Below the pieces are notes generated by a model. That model saw nothing but the letters and a program-made list of their open reading frames with translations, did not search any database and was not told the origin of the DNA. From an uncultured Sphingobacterium sp. (GTDB taxonomy: Bacteria > Bacteroidota > Bacteroidia > Sphingobacteriales > Sphingobacteriaceae): a DNA stretch of 44,890 bases. Position numbers and translations under genes: made by a program. Below, piece by piece: positions 16,138 through 25,181 of the stretch. The DNA is taken from positions 1 to 44,890 of the forward strand of contig CANRHE010000005.1 in NCBI GenBank assembly GCA_947630335.1, written 5' to 3'. The first letter of the stretch is position 1, and each line of letters starts with the position of its first letter.

Positions 16138-19100
16138 TTAGAATTTAAAGTTTAGATTAAAACCATACGTTATAGGAGTAGGTATATTTCCTCCTTCTAT
16201 TCCTTGTACATTGCCCGCACTTGATGTAAATTCAGGATCTATATATTTACTTTTAGTATATATGTTCCAAAGGTTTCTACCGTACACGGACACCCCAATA
16301 TTCTTAAAAGTCTTGGTATTTACTAAAGGTATAGTATAGCCAAAAGTAATTTCCCGCAGTTTAACAAAGGTGGCATCGAAGAGTGAAAAAGATGTTGGCC
16401 CATTATATTCATTACGTGCCCAATCTTGAGCAGAAATACGTTTAGTATTTTCAGATTCATTAGTTACTACATAAGACCCATCGGCATTAAAGCTTACGTC
16501 GGCTAATACTCCATCAAGGACTACGCCTGTTTCTCTGATATTATTAGCAGCCGTTTTATCAAGTATACCAGCATACATACCAACTTTATAAGTCTGTGAA
16601 AAAAACTTACCTCCAACACGTCCATCAATTGAAATACCTAAATGATAATTTTTGTACTTAAAGCTATTTTGAAAACCAAAAGTAAAATCAGGTAATACTG
16701 AACCTAAAGGAACCAATTGAGAAGTTTTCATATATGTTCCGTCGGCTTGAACTACCCGACTACCATCTTGAGCGTATACAAAATCAGTTCCTAGAAATTG
16801 ACCATAAGATTGTCCTTCACGCGCTACTAAATTCACTAAGGAGCTACTCAAAGTCAATGTATTTACTAAGTCGTCTAGCTTTACAACTTCATTCTTATTT
16901 TTAGCAATATTGATTATAGAATTCCATGAAAAATTTGTCGTCCTCACTGGTGTTCCAGTTACTATAATTTCAATTCCTTTATTAGTAATTTCACCAGCAT
17001 TTAATACTTTTGACTCATAGCCAAATGCAGAAGAAACGGGTACAGGTAATATTTGATTTCTAGATATATTATTATAATACGTAACATCCAGTCCAAGGCG
17101 ATTATTTAGAAATTGAAAGTTTGCCCCAGCCTCCCAAGAAGTCGTAATTTCCGGTTTTAAATTTGCATTATTTAGCACTTTTGTCAGGCTATAAGACGGA
17201 TTACCGTCGAAAGCTTGCCCAACATCATAAACTTTAGACAGCTGATAAGGATCAGTATCATTTCCTACCTGAGCCCAACCTAATCTAACTTTACCAAATG
17301 TCAACCAATCAGGTTTATTAAAGCCATTCCACTGACTAAAGACAAAGCTACCTGTGAATGATGGATAAATAAAGGAATTTGCATTAGTCGGTAAAGTAGA
17401 AGACCAATCATTACGTAGTGTTGCGTCTAAAAAAATAATATCACCGTATCCTAAAGATGCATTAGCATAGAGCGAGGCAACCCGTTTGTGGTAATAATTA
17501 TTGTCTATAAGGACAGAAGTAGCATTTTTTAGATTATAATAATTTGGGATTATCAAGCCACCTTGAGTAACTGCATAGTCAACTTTACGTTGCTGATCTC
17601 TGAGATTTGCACCTACATTGGCAACAAGTGACAATTTGTTCCAATTTTTCTTAGCTGTCGCCAAAAACTCATAGTTATATTCATTCAACTTATTACTTGA
17701 TTCTTCATATTGAGAAGCACTTCTTGAATAAACAGCTATTCTATCTTGTGATTGAAAAGAGTATATATCGCCATGAGCTTTGACTGCAAGTGTTAACCAT
17801 TCTGTCGCTTCATATTGTAATCCCACATTACCATAAAAACGATCCCTAGACTCTTGTAAGTAGGACTCATAGGCAGACCAATAAGGGTTATCAATGAATC
17901 TTGTCGCTTCACCTGCGGGTGTATTCTGCCAGCCTGTACGATTCCAAGCTATAGGAGTTCCATCCTCTCTTTTATAATTCTCTAGTATCTTGTAATCAAC
18001 CTGCACTGCCCCCCACTGAAATGCTTCTAATATAATATTACGATTGGATGCTCCTGCCCAAGGTTTTCCAATAGATGTATTCTTGACATAATTAATATTA
18101 GAGGTGATTCGAACCTTACCTAATTGAGTTCCTCCCGAAAAATTAAAAGTATTTCTTCCTAAAGTTGAATTTGGCGTGGTACCGCGTACATTTTTGTTGG
18201 TATATGAAAATCTATAATTCGTATTATCACTATTGCCCGCGATTGCCAAATTATTTGTATTTGCTAAACCAGTACGAAAAAAATAATTGACATCATGTTT
18301 TGGATATAACCATGGTGTAGGTTTTAAATAATACTCAGGTTGTTCAGGGTTCAAATTATACCATTGCAATACAGGTGTACCATCCAAACGAGGCCCCCAG
18401 CTCTCGTCTGAAGCATAATCAACAATTTTGTAATCTGTTCCATTAATATTTTGAATTTTAAATTCTGTAGAATATCCTTGTCCATAGAGTTTCTGACGTT
18501 TTGGAAGTCGCACAATATTTTCAAAATCTAACCCCGTATTTAATGTAATAGATACTTTTTCACCATTCGAAGCACGTTTAGTCGTAATTAAAATAACCCC
18601 GTTGGCAGCTCGGGAGCCGTATAATGCAGCTGCAGACGGGCCTTTTAGTACAGAAATGTTCTCGATATCATCCGGATTCAGATCTTGAATCACACTCCCC
18701 ACATCTTTCCCTGCGCTACCATTGATCGTAGCAGAAGAGTTTAGATCGGTATTATCAATTGGAGTTCCATCAACAACATATAAAGGTTGATTATTTCCTG
18801 AAATAGAATTGATCCCGCGCAATAATACCCGCGAAGAACCACCCATATTACCACCAGAAGATATCACCTGCAATCCTGCTACCTTACCAGTCAAAGCGCT
18901 TACAGCATTTGTAGGTCTAGTTTGCAATTCTGTTCCTTTAACCTCTTGTACGGCATACCCAAGTGCCTTCTTATCTCTAGAAATACCCAGAGCAGTCACA
19001 ACCACTTCATTTAATACCGATGGCGCAGGTGATAAATGTATTGTTAAAAAACTATTACCACTGGCCATTACCGTTTGACCATCGAATCCTATGTATTGTA

Positions 19101-19323
19101 TTTTCAATTCTGGATTTGTACTAGAGGAGTTTAACTCAAAATCTCCATTTACATTAGTTTGAGTTTGTTTTTTAGTAGCTAAATCTATTACAGTAGCGCC
19201 TTGAATGGCATTATTATCAGTGTCTAATACTCTACCCTTCAAAATATGCTGCGCATAAATACTGGTTGAGTTTAAAGCAAGAACAGCGGTTACGAGATAT
19301 TTAAATTTCGTTCTATTCATCAT
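16138..19323 (-). CDS. SusC/RagA-type TonB-dependent outer-membrane transporter
   Basis: 1061 aa. A signal peptide (about 1-25) is followed by a CarboxypepD_reg-like domain (about 28-105), a TonB-box-like segment LNEVVVTALG (about 104-113), the plug (ALTGKVAGLQV, LLRGINSISGNNQPLYVVDGTPIDN, VLKGPSAAALYGSRAANGVILITTK) and a beta-barrel ending in Phe (GFNLNFKF). It imports a nutrient together with the SusD lipoprotein, powered by TonB. There is no STN domain, and no FecI/FecR pair lies nearby, so regulation is not by the usual ECF route in cis. Two Met codons open the frame; the second (19320) is equally possible. Confidence 0.96.
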   Translation of the reverse strand: MMNRTKFKYLVTAVLALNSTSIYAQHILKGRVLDTDNNAIQGATVIDLATKKQTQTNVNGDFELNSSSTNPELKIQYIGFDGQTVMASGNSFLTIHLSPAPSVLNEVVVTALGISRDKKALGYAVQEVKGTELQTRPTNAVSALTGKVAGLQVISSGGNMGGSSRVLLRGINSISGNNQPLYVVDGTPIDNTDLNSSATINGSAGKDVGSVIQDLNPDDIENISVLKGPSAAALYGSRAANGVILITTKRASNGEKVSITLNTGLDFENIVRLPKRQKLYGQGYSTEFKIQNINGTDYKIVDYASDESWGPRLDGTPVLQWYNLNPEQPEYYLKPTPWLYPKHDVNYFFRTGLANTNNLAIAGNSDNTNYRFSYTNKNVRGTTPNSTLGRNTFNFSGGTQLGKVRITSNINYVKNTSIGKPWAGASNRNIILEAFQWGAVQVDYKILENYKREDGTPIAWNRTGWQNTPAGEATRFIDNPYWSAYESYLQESRDRFYGNVGLQYEATEWLTLAVKAHGDIYSFQSQDRIAVYSRSASQYEESSNKLNEYNYEFLATAKKNWNKLSLVANVGANLRDQQRKVDYAVTQGGLIIPNYYNLKNATSVLIDNNYYHKRVASLYANASLGYGDIIFLDATLRNDWSSTLPTNANSFIYPSFTGSFVFSQWNGFNKPDWLTFGKVRLGWAQVGNDTDPYQLSKVYDVGQAFDGNPSYSLTKVLNNANLKPEITTSWEAGANFQFLNNRLGLDVTYYNNISRNQILPVPVSSAFGYESKVLNAGEITNKGIEIIVTGTPVRTTNFSWNSIINIAKNKNEVVKLDDLVNTLTLSSSLVNLVAREGQSYGQFLGTDFVYAQDGSRVVQADGTYMKTSQLVPLGSVLPDFTFGFQNSFKYKNYHLGISIDGRVGGKFFSQTYKVGMYAGILDKTAANNIRETGVVLDGVLADVSFNADGSYVVTNESENTKRISAQDWARNEYNGPTSFSLFDATFVKLREITFGYTIPLVNTKTFKNIGVSVYGRNLWNIYTKSKYIDPEFTSSAGNVQGIEGGNIPTPITYGFNLNFKF

Positions 19324-19462
19324 AAAATGATTAAAAATGAGAAAATAAGTTTAGTTAATTAAGAATTATTGGAGTCAAAAGAGTGGATCATTTAACTCCT
19401 AAAAGCATTCGACTGTTGATATAAATGGGCGTAAATTTTATCATTGTTAAAAATCTGAAGTG

Positions 19463-19470
19463 CAAATATA
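19463..19470 (-). promoter_or_regulatory. Possible minus-7 element of susC
   Basis: TATATTTG on the minus strand is a perfect TAnnTTTG match. It would give a leader of about 135 bases. No properly spaced TTTG was found. The 300-base gap 19324-19623 otherwise shows only a weak 5-bp inverted repeat (GGAGT/ACTCC near 19372-19399). Confidence 0.3.
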
Positions 19471-19623
19471 TAAAATCTACAAACATAGTAGTCTTTATTT
19501 TTAAATATTTATTACTCCTTACTAAATGATGACAATTACTTTTTAAAACTGTATTTATAAAAAATGTATCGAAGCGTCGTCTTTTTGACTAAATTAGATT
19601 AAGTAATTACACAACTCATAATA

Positions 19624-20520
19624 ATGCGAAAACTATTATCATTTTTATTTTTAACAATTCCATTTCTATCACATGCTCAAAACGTTGACAATAGATTGGA
19701 AAAAAAACTTAAGCAAGACATTGAAGGGTTTCAAGGTGACATCGGAATCTACGTAAAAAATCTGAAGACAAATAAAACTGTTGCCATTAACGCAGATAGT
19801 ATATTTCCGACAGCTAGTATTGTAAAAGTTCCCATTTTAGTAGGTGTTTTTCAAAAAATTGCAGACGGACAACTATCACTACAAAAACCATATGTTTATG
19901 ATGCTAAAAGAGCATACGGTGGATCAGGACTAATGCAATTTTATAAAGACAGCTCCCAGACAGACTTATCGACTATGATTTCATTAATGTTGACCTACAG
20001 CGATAATGTTACATCAATTTGGTTACAAGAGCTGGCAGGTGGTGGTGCTGCCATCAACCCAATAATGGAAAAATTGCACCTTCCCAACACAAAAGTGAAT
20101 TCCAAGACTCCAGGTCGAGAAGAAGCTTGGAGTAAATATGGTTGGGGCCAAACAACTCCCAAAGAGATGGCGACCTTGTTTGCTTTAATAAGAGATGGCA
20201 AAGTAATTAACCCGAGCTATTCTGATAAAATGTACAGATACTTGAAGAATCAATTCTATAATGAAAGATCACTTTCACAGATTCCTTCTACTATTAGTAC
20301 TATATCCAAAACAGGTTCAGTAAACCAAGCTCGCGGTGAAGTGGTACTAGTTAATTCTCCGCATGGCGATATAGTTTTTTGTGTTTTAACCAAAAATAAT
20401 AAAGACGAAAGTTGGGGAGAAAACAATGAAGCTGAAGAGTTAACTCGAAAAATTGCAAACACAATATGGAATCATTACGAACCGAAACTTCATTTTAAAG
20501 CTTATCCAAAGATAGATTAA
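19624..20520 (+). CDS. Class A beta-lactamase-like serine hydrolase
   Basis: 298 aa with a signal peptide (about 1-19, ending LSHAQ), so periplasmic. It has the serine beta-lactamase/PBP motifs S65-I-V-K68, S126-D-N128 and K229-T-G231-S, in class A order and spacing. The omega-loop region (NSKTPGREEAWSKYGWGQTTPKEM, about 159-182) lacks an obvious E-x-x-L-N signature, the deacylating Glu of class A enzymes; E166/E167 are the only acidic residues there. It may hydrolyse beta-lactams weakly, or be a related amide or ester hydrolase. It is monocistronic, closed by a strong terminator, with no blaR/blaI-type regulator. Confidence 0.85.
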   Translation: MRKLLSFLFLTIPFLSHAQNVDNRLEKKLKQDIEGFQGDIGIYVKNLKTNKTVAINADSIFPTASIVKVPILVGVFQKIADGQLSLQKPYVYDAKRAYGGSGLMQFYKDSSQTDLSTMISLMLTYSDNVTSIWLQELAGGGAAINPIMEKLHLPNTKVNSKTPGREEAWSKYGWGQTTPKEMATLFALIRDGKVINPSYSDKMYRYLKNQFYNERSLSQIPSTISTISKTGSVNQARGEVVLVNSPHGDIVFCVLTKNNKDESWGENNEAEELTRKIANTIWNHYEPKLHFKAYPKID

Positions 20521-20564
20521 TAAGCAAAAAGGCATATCATTTTAATGATATGCCTTTTTGCTTA
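20521..20564. terminator. Bidirectional terminator after the beta-lactamase-like gene
   Basis: A perfect 20-bp stem (20521-20540 / 20545-20564, core GCAAAAAGGCATATCAT) with a TTTA loop directly follows the stop and ends 15 bases before the convergent CBM9-like gene stop. Confidence 0.92.
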
Positions 20565-20578
20565 TTAATAAACTTCTT

Positions 20579-21214
20579 CTATTCGAAATTCAATTCTCCG
20601 AAATATTGTGGCAAATGAAAATTAGGCTTTGGATTCTCTATATTATTCCATGTTATGAAATGTGGCTGCGGTAAAGCGTCTCCACATTTATAAAAATTAC
20701 CATGTAACACTCTACCAGATATATCTTCTTGAGTCAACAAGATCTTCGGTATAAGAATAAAAATTTCCCATTTTTTTGAGGTAGATGTTTTAATTACTTG
20801 AGTTATTGAATTCACTAATTCAATTTCGCCTGCAGCAAGTCTATTTCGCTCCGATTTGACAGCAGAACCATACCCAATTAAACCAGTTCCTAAAATATTA
20901 AACTCAAAATTGAAATACGTTTGTTTTTGATCTAAAGAGATAAAAAACTCCACGCAACTATCTTCCCATACATTCTCATTTGGACGAATAGCCTGAGCTC
21001 TTAAGAAATCTTCCTGAACCGTATAGTGCAATCCAATAACGTCTGATGAATGTACTATCTGAAAAGTAACTTCTGGAATATATGGAAAATCATTTTGCCA
21101 AGGACAACAAATAATATTATGCGTTTCAACATTAGAAAAAGTATGACTCAAAACAGTATAATCAAGAGATAAAGATGATGAGCTTACTTTACGAACAAAT
21201 AGAGATTTCGACAT
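20579..21214 (-). CDS. CBM9-like carbohydrate-binding protein
   Basis: 211 aa, predicted all-beta. The pattern CPWQNDFPYIPEVTFQI ... LHYTVQEDFLRAQ ... VWEDSCVEFFIS ... FNFEFNILGT resembles the stand-alone family 9 carbohydrate-binding modules (CBM9_2). Most such modules are secreted, but this one has no signal peptide and so is predicted cytosolic. It starts 18 bases after the stop of the sugar-kinase-like gene, so the two form an operon. A role in handling intracellular sugar or a sugar phosphate is inferred from that pairing only. Confidence 0.75.
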   Translation of the reverse strand: MSKSLFVRKVSSSSLSLDYTVLSHTFSNVETHNIICCPWQNDFPYIPEVTFQIVHSSDVIGLHYTVQEDFLRAQAIRPNENVWEDSCVEFFISLDQKQTYFNFEFNILGTGLIGYGSAVKSERNRLAAGEIELVNSITQVIKTSTSKKWEIFILIPKILLTQEDISGRVLHGNFYKCGDALPQPHFITWNNIENPKPNFHLPQYFGELNFE

Positions 21215-21232
21215 AGTAATGATATGATTAAG

Positions 21233-22342
21233 TTATTTTACTAAAGCTGTATTTAAAATAGACGATAGTTCTTCTTCATGCAATTCAAGTTCTTTCACTA
21301 GTTTAATTTGTGTCTTAGTTCTAACTAGATTATGATCAGCATAATGAGTTTTATAATACAAATCTCCATCAATATAGTCACTTAAGAAGCGTACAGCCTG
21401 CATGTAAGGTAATAACAATACACCATACCACAAAGATTCTATTTCTTTTTCTGTTAAAAAATCTTTAGCCTCACTTAGATAACCTTCTGCATATGCTTTA
21501 AATAGTGGAATATTAAGCACTACTTTATCAAGGCATTTCTCATCCTCTGCAGCAGAATTAATTATAGTTCTTATAGCATCACCAAAATCATAAGCGACAT
21601 ACCCAGGCATCACTGTATCTAAATCAATAACGCATTGAACATTATCATCTTGATCGAGTAGTACATTATTAAACTTGGTATCATTATGAGTAATACGCAA
21701 TGGCAGTTCGTTCTTTTCTGACATCTTTATAATATTACGCATACGCTCCTCGCGTTCAAAAATATAGTTTAAAATATCTTGTACCTCATCCAGTCTATTT
21801 GCTTTATTAGCACTGATTGCCTTACGAAGATTAGCCATTCTAAAATCTATATTATGAAAATTGGGCAAAACCTCTACTAACTTATTCGCATCAAGCGTGG
21901 AAAGTTGCTTCTGAAATTTCCCAAAAGCCTGACCTCCAGAATAGGCCTGCTTTGTAGTTTCTACAATATCATAGCTCTTAGTACCTTCGATAAGTATGAA
22001 AACTCTCCAATAATCCCCCTTGTCATCTTGGCAATATAAATCGCCAGATTTAGTGGGGATAATAGTTAGCGTATGTTTTTCACCGTCCAACCCTATGGTG
22101 TTGTATAATGACTTTAAATGATTAGTGACAATATTTATATTATTCATTAACCCATCAACGTTTGTAAAAATATGATGGTTAATTTTTTGCAACAAATATG
22201 ATTTAACACTTCCATTTCGAGAAGTAACTCTAAATGTTTCATTTATATGACCAGAACCAAATCGCTCAATATCAACAACTTCTTCACCTAAATTAAAACC
22301 ATTCGTTACTTTTTTCGCTTCTTCAAAAATTAAGGATGACAT
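21233..22342 (-). CDS. APH-fold sugar kinase, NahK/MdsC-like
   Basis: 369 aa with the aminoglycoside-phosphotransferase/choline-kinase fold: FGSGHINETFRV (28-39, ATP-binding loop), catalytic H219-N-D221-xxxxN226 and metal-binding IDLDTVMPGYVAYDFGDAIR (239-258). Its closest recognisable relatives are the N-acetylhexosamine 1-kinase type proteins and the mucin-desulfation-associated MdsC proteins of Bacteroidota, which phosphorylate free hexosamines in the cytosol. It is paired with the CBM9-like gene downstream. The sulfatase at 346-1728 is 19 kb away and not obviously linked. Substrate assignment is inference; aminoglycoside resistance is unlikely. Confidence 0.82.
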   Translation of the reverse strand: MSSLIFEEAKKVTNGFNLGEEVVDIERFGSGHINETFRVTSRNGSVKSYLLQKINHHIFTNVDGLMNNINIVTNHLKSLYNTIGLDGEKHTLTIIPTKSGDLYCQDDKGDYWRVFILIEGTKSYDIVETTKQAYSGGQAFGKFQKQLSTLDANKLVEVLPNFHNIDFRMANLRKAISANKANRLDEVQDILNYIFEREERMRNIIKMSEKNELPLRITHNDTKFNNVLLDQDDNVQCVIDLDTVMPGYVAYDFGDAIRTIINSAAEDEKCLDKVVLNIPLFKAYAEGYLSEAKDFLTEKEIESLWYGVLLLPYMQAVRFLSDYIDGDLYYKTHYADHNLVRTKTQIKLVKELELHEEELSSILNTALVK

Positions 22343-22432
22343 GGAATAGATTAATATATAATTAAGTAATTTACCTTTATAACTATCGCAATATCTATAA
22401 TTAATGAGAGTATAAAAAAATTATTTTCACAT

Positions 22433-22442
22433 CAAACGTTTG
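22433..22442. promoter_or_regulatory. LacI-type palindrome between divergent genes
   Basis: CAAACGTTTG is a perfect 10-bp palindrome with the AACGTT centre seen in many LacI/GalR operators, followed by a second AAACG half-site at 22448-22452. It lies 91 bases upstream of the kinase ATG and 85 bases upstream of the CNNM-type gene. No LacI-family gene is in the window. Confidence 0.3.
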
Positions 22443-22497
22443 CATAAAACGTATTAGTAAATATTGTAATTAAATATAATTATACAACCCTAATTCT

Positions 22498-22505
22498 TAT
22501 CTTCG
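22498..22505 (+). promoter_or_regulatory. Minus-7-like element of the CNNM/HlyC gene
   Basis: TATCTTCG is a 7/8 match to TAnnTTTG, 22 bases before the ATG. Confidence 0.35.
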
Positions 22506-22527
22506 TAAAAAGATATTCAAAATACTT

Positions 22528-23820
22528 ATGATTACTGAGGTAATTGTCATTTTTATTCTGATACTCCTAAATGGTGTATTGTCAGCTTCTGAGATAGCTA
22601 TTGTTTCTAGTCGTAAAGCTCGACTACAAAGTGAAGCAGATAAAAATAATGGAGCAAAAAAAGCCCTAGAACTCAAAGAAAATCCAAATCATTTCTTTTC
22701 AACGGTCCAAATTGGTATTACTCTAATAGGAATTATGACAGGATATTTCTCCGGAGGAACGATATCCTATTATCTCCAAGAAAAATTAAATCATATCCCT
22801 TACTTAGTACCCTATAGTTCTTTTATATCTACTGGAATAGTCGTTATATGTATTACTTTTTTATCCTTAGTAATTGGTGAATTAGTTCCGAAAAGAATAG
22901 GGATGGCTATCCCCGAAAAATATGCCTCTTTCATTGCGATACCTATGAGTGCTATCAGCAAAGTAGTCAAGCCATTTGTATGGATATTATCAATATCCAC
23001 TAGTTTTATTGTACGCCTCTTAGGTATTAAAGAAGGTAAGAATACAGTGACTGAAGAAGAGATAAAAGCTATGGTAGACGAAGGGGTTGATAGTGGTGTA
23101 ATTGAAGGCTTTGAACATGATTTAGTTGATCGCTTATTGGAAGTTGGTGACAAAAGAGCTATTAATTTAATGGTGCACAGAAGTGATATTTTTTATTTAG
23201 ATCTTCAAGACTCCATCGACGATATTAAAGAGACTATTATTAAAAATAATCACAATGAATACCCTGTATGTGATGGTAATTTTGATAATATAAAAGGAAT
23301 AATTGATGCAAAAGTTCTTTTAAAAACTCTTTTATTAAATAAAGAACTTGAAATAACTAAACTCATTCAGCCTATTCCATTTGTTAACGAAAATAGTAAT
23401 GTCTATTCGGTACTTGAAATACTCCGTAACAGCAGACACCTACAGGCAGTGGTAGTAGATGAGTATGGTAGTCCTCAAGGTATAATCACAGCTAAAGAGA
23501 TCATGTCTGCATTGATTGGTGGATTTGAAGAGAATGAAATTATCAGTAAATCAAAGATATTTAGACAACGAGAAGATGGTTCTTTCATAATTGAGGGTCG
23601 CTATCAATTGGATGACTTCTTTGATAAGTTTGACATCGAACTTTCAGATGAGGATGAAGATGAACTTAGTAATGTAACTACTGTAGGTGGTTTATTGTTT
23701 TTGTTATTAGATCACGTACCTATAGAGGGCGAATTTGTAACCTACAAGGGCTACAGATTAGAAGTTATTGATATGGATGGTAATAGAATTGACAAAATCG
23801 CCTTAGATAAAGTTTTTTAA
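22528..23820 (+). CDS. CNNM/CorC-type membrane protein (HlyC/TlyC family)
   Basis: 430 aa. An N-terminal DUF21/CNNM membrane domain (about 1-170, three to four helices, with NGVLSASEIAIVSSRKARLQ and IGELVPKRIG) is followed by a CBS pair (about 205-335, including VVVDEYGSPQGIITAKEIM) and a C-terminal CorC_HlyC domain (about 345-425, ending with YKGYRLEVIDMDGNRIDKI). Annotated 'hemolysins' of this kind are now regarded as magnesium or cobalt transport and efflux proteins. Its last 18 bases overlap the end of the convergent thioredoxin gene. Confidence 0.93.
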   Translation: MITEVIVIFILILLNGVLSASEIAIVSSRKARLQSEADKNNGAKKALELKENPNHFFSTVQIGITLIGIMTGYFSGGTISYYLQEKLNHIPYLVPYSSFISTGIVVICITFLSLVIGELVPKRIGMAIPEKYASFIAIPMSAISKVVKPFVWILSISTSFIVRLLGIKEGKNTVTEEEIKAMVDEGVDSGVIEGFEHDLVDRLLEVGDKRAINLMVHRSDIFYLDLQDSIDDIKETIIKNNHNEYPVCDGNFDNIKGIIDAKVLLKTLLLNKELEITKLIQPIPFVNENSNVYSVLEILRNSRHLQAVVVDEYGSPQGIITAKEIMSALIGGFEENEIISKSKIFRQREDGSFIIEGRYQLDDFFDKFDIELSDEDEDELSNVTTVGGLLFLLLDHVPIEGEFVTYKGYRLEVIDMDGNRIDKIALDKVF

Positions 23821-24090
23821 ATACTTGTCTAGAGTTTTGGTTAGCTCATTTTTTGTTATTAAACCGCTATGCCGCCACACCTCTTTCTCACCTTTATATA
23901 AAATTAGAGTAGGAACACTCTGAATCGAAAAGTTTCTAGCAAGACTGGCATTGGTATCCACATCAATGTCTATTATTTTAATTTTATCAGAATAGTATGA
24001 TGAAATATCCTCGACTATAGGTCTTATGGTTTGACATGGACCGCACCAATTGGCATAGAAGTCTATTAAAACAAAATTTATACTTGTCAA
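23803..24090 (-). CDS. Thioredoxin
   Basis: 95 aa, slightly short for thioredoxin. It has the FYANWCGPC active site (C16, C19) and the cis-proline SVPTLILY (58-65), with no signal peptide, so it is a cytosolic disulfide reductase. The stop overlaps the 3' end of the CNNM-type gene by 18 bases tail to tail. It starts 41 bases after the GH25 gene and may be co-transcribed with it. Confidence 0.93.
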   Translation of the reverse strand: MTSINFVLIDFYANWCGPCQTIRPIVEDISSYYSDKIKIIDIDVDTNASLARNFSIQSVPTLILYKGEKEVWRHSGLITKNELTKTLDKYLKNFI

Positions 24091-24131
24091 AACTAAAGAT
24101 TAAGAAAATATTATATTAAACGAGGGATATC

Positions 24132-24989
24132 TTAATTATATGGAACACAAAGGGCTTCCAAGTCTTCCATTGTTCTTTGATAGATATTCAAATCCACGTA
24201 CCCCAAGATGCCTTTTACGGAACCTTTTTCAGAAAACTGCCAAAAGTCCCAGTGTCCCTTAGGTTCCTCTACCCAAAAATTATAATTTGCTATCCACAAG
24301 GGGTAATCGCTAAATTCTTTTTCCAAAAAGTCACTATAGTATTTATCTCCTGAGTACAAAATTGGCCTAACTTTATAATGCTTCTCCACTAAGTTCAACC
24401 ACCTTTTTAGTCCCATCTTTAAACTATCCATGGACTGTCGCTTAGGATGCTCCTCAATATCCAATACTGGAGGCAAGTCACCAGGCCTTAATCGCACTGT
24501 TTTAATGAAATTCTCTGCTTGTTTAATAGAGTTTTCATTGGGTCGAAAATAATGATAAGCTCCTCTAATTTTATTAATGGAACGCACTCCTTCCCAATTC
24601 TCTTTAAACCTTATATCCTTTTTACTTTCTCCCATGGTAGCCCTTACAAAAACATAATCAATGACGAAACGATCATTAATCAAGCTAACATCTTCCCACT
24701 TAATGACACTCTGATATTGGCTAACATCTATTCCAAAAATTTTATTGCTGTGAATAGTCATCAAGAACACATTTCGTGCATCATATTTATTTCTTTCTTT
24801 CTCAACCGCTGTAGACGAACTATCAAAAATTGTTTGGGTATAATAAAATAAAGCACTACGATAATGCCAAATACCATATAATAAAATGATAAAAAATGGA
24901 ATGATAATACTCCAGAAAAGGTAGCGATTTCTTTCTTGTACATCGCTTTTAATAGTGCGTTTGACTACTTTCTTTTTAGCTCTAGCCAT
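24132..24989 (-). CDS. Membrane-anchored GH25 muramidase
   Basis: 285 aa. A basic N terminus (MARAKKKVVKR) precedes one transmembrane helix (about 23-43), so the catalytic domain faces the periplasm. The GH25 domain runs from FGIDVSQYQ (85-93, catalytic Asp) through RGAYHYFRP (142-150) and PPVLDIEEH (173-181, catalytic D177/E179 region) to the end. GH25 enzymes are lysozymes that cleave MurNAc-GlcNAc bonds in peptidoglycan. Anchoring suggests a role in wall remodelling rather than secretion. A 7/8 minus-7 element (TAATTTCG, 25004-24997) ends 7 bases before the ATG. Confidence 0.92.
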   Translation of the reverse strand: MARAKKKVVKRTIKSDVQERNRYLFWSIIIPFFIILLYGIWHYRSALFYYTQTIFDSSSTAVEKERNKYDARNVFLMTIHSNKIFGIDVSQYQSVIKWEDVSLINDRFVIDYVFVRATMGESKKDIRFKENWEGVRSINKIRGAYHYFRPNENSIKQAENFIKTVRLRPGDLPPVLDIEEHPKRQSMDSLKMGLKRWLNLVEKHYKVRPILYSGDKYYSDFLEKEFSDYPLWIANYNFWVEEPKGHWDFWQFSEKGSVKGILGYVDLNIYQRTMEDLEALCVPYN

Positions 24990-24996
24990 AGATATT

Positions 24997-25004
24997 CGAA
25001 ATTA
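24997..25004 (-). promoter_or_regulatory. Minus-7-like element of the GH25 gene
   Basis: TAATTTCG on the minus strand (7/8 match to TAnnTTTG), 7 bases from the ATG, predicting a nearly leaderless transcript. Confidence 0.35.
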
Positions 25005-25181
25005 TTAAATAAAAAGCTCCTATACAAAGAAAATCATCAAGGGATAATCAATAATTTGTTTTATCAATTACATTTGTCTAACTACCGAACCCATCGAAAG
25101 CTTTATATAATGTGGAGAAATAATCATAAAATCAAATGCACATTTTTATTTATTTAATAAATCGTATTATCTATCTTGCAG

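Noticed and set aside
16138..20520. SusCD and beta-lactamase-like gene as one resistance or uptake locus
   Set aside because: They are divergent, with a 300-base gap and separate terminators; nothing in the sequence ties them together.
25149..25163. ATTTATT/AATAAAT inverted repeat upstream of the permease
   Set aside because: Only seven A/T pairs in AT-rich sequence; expected by chance.
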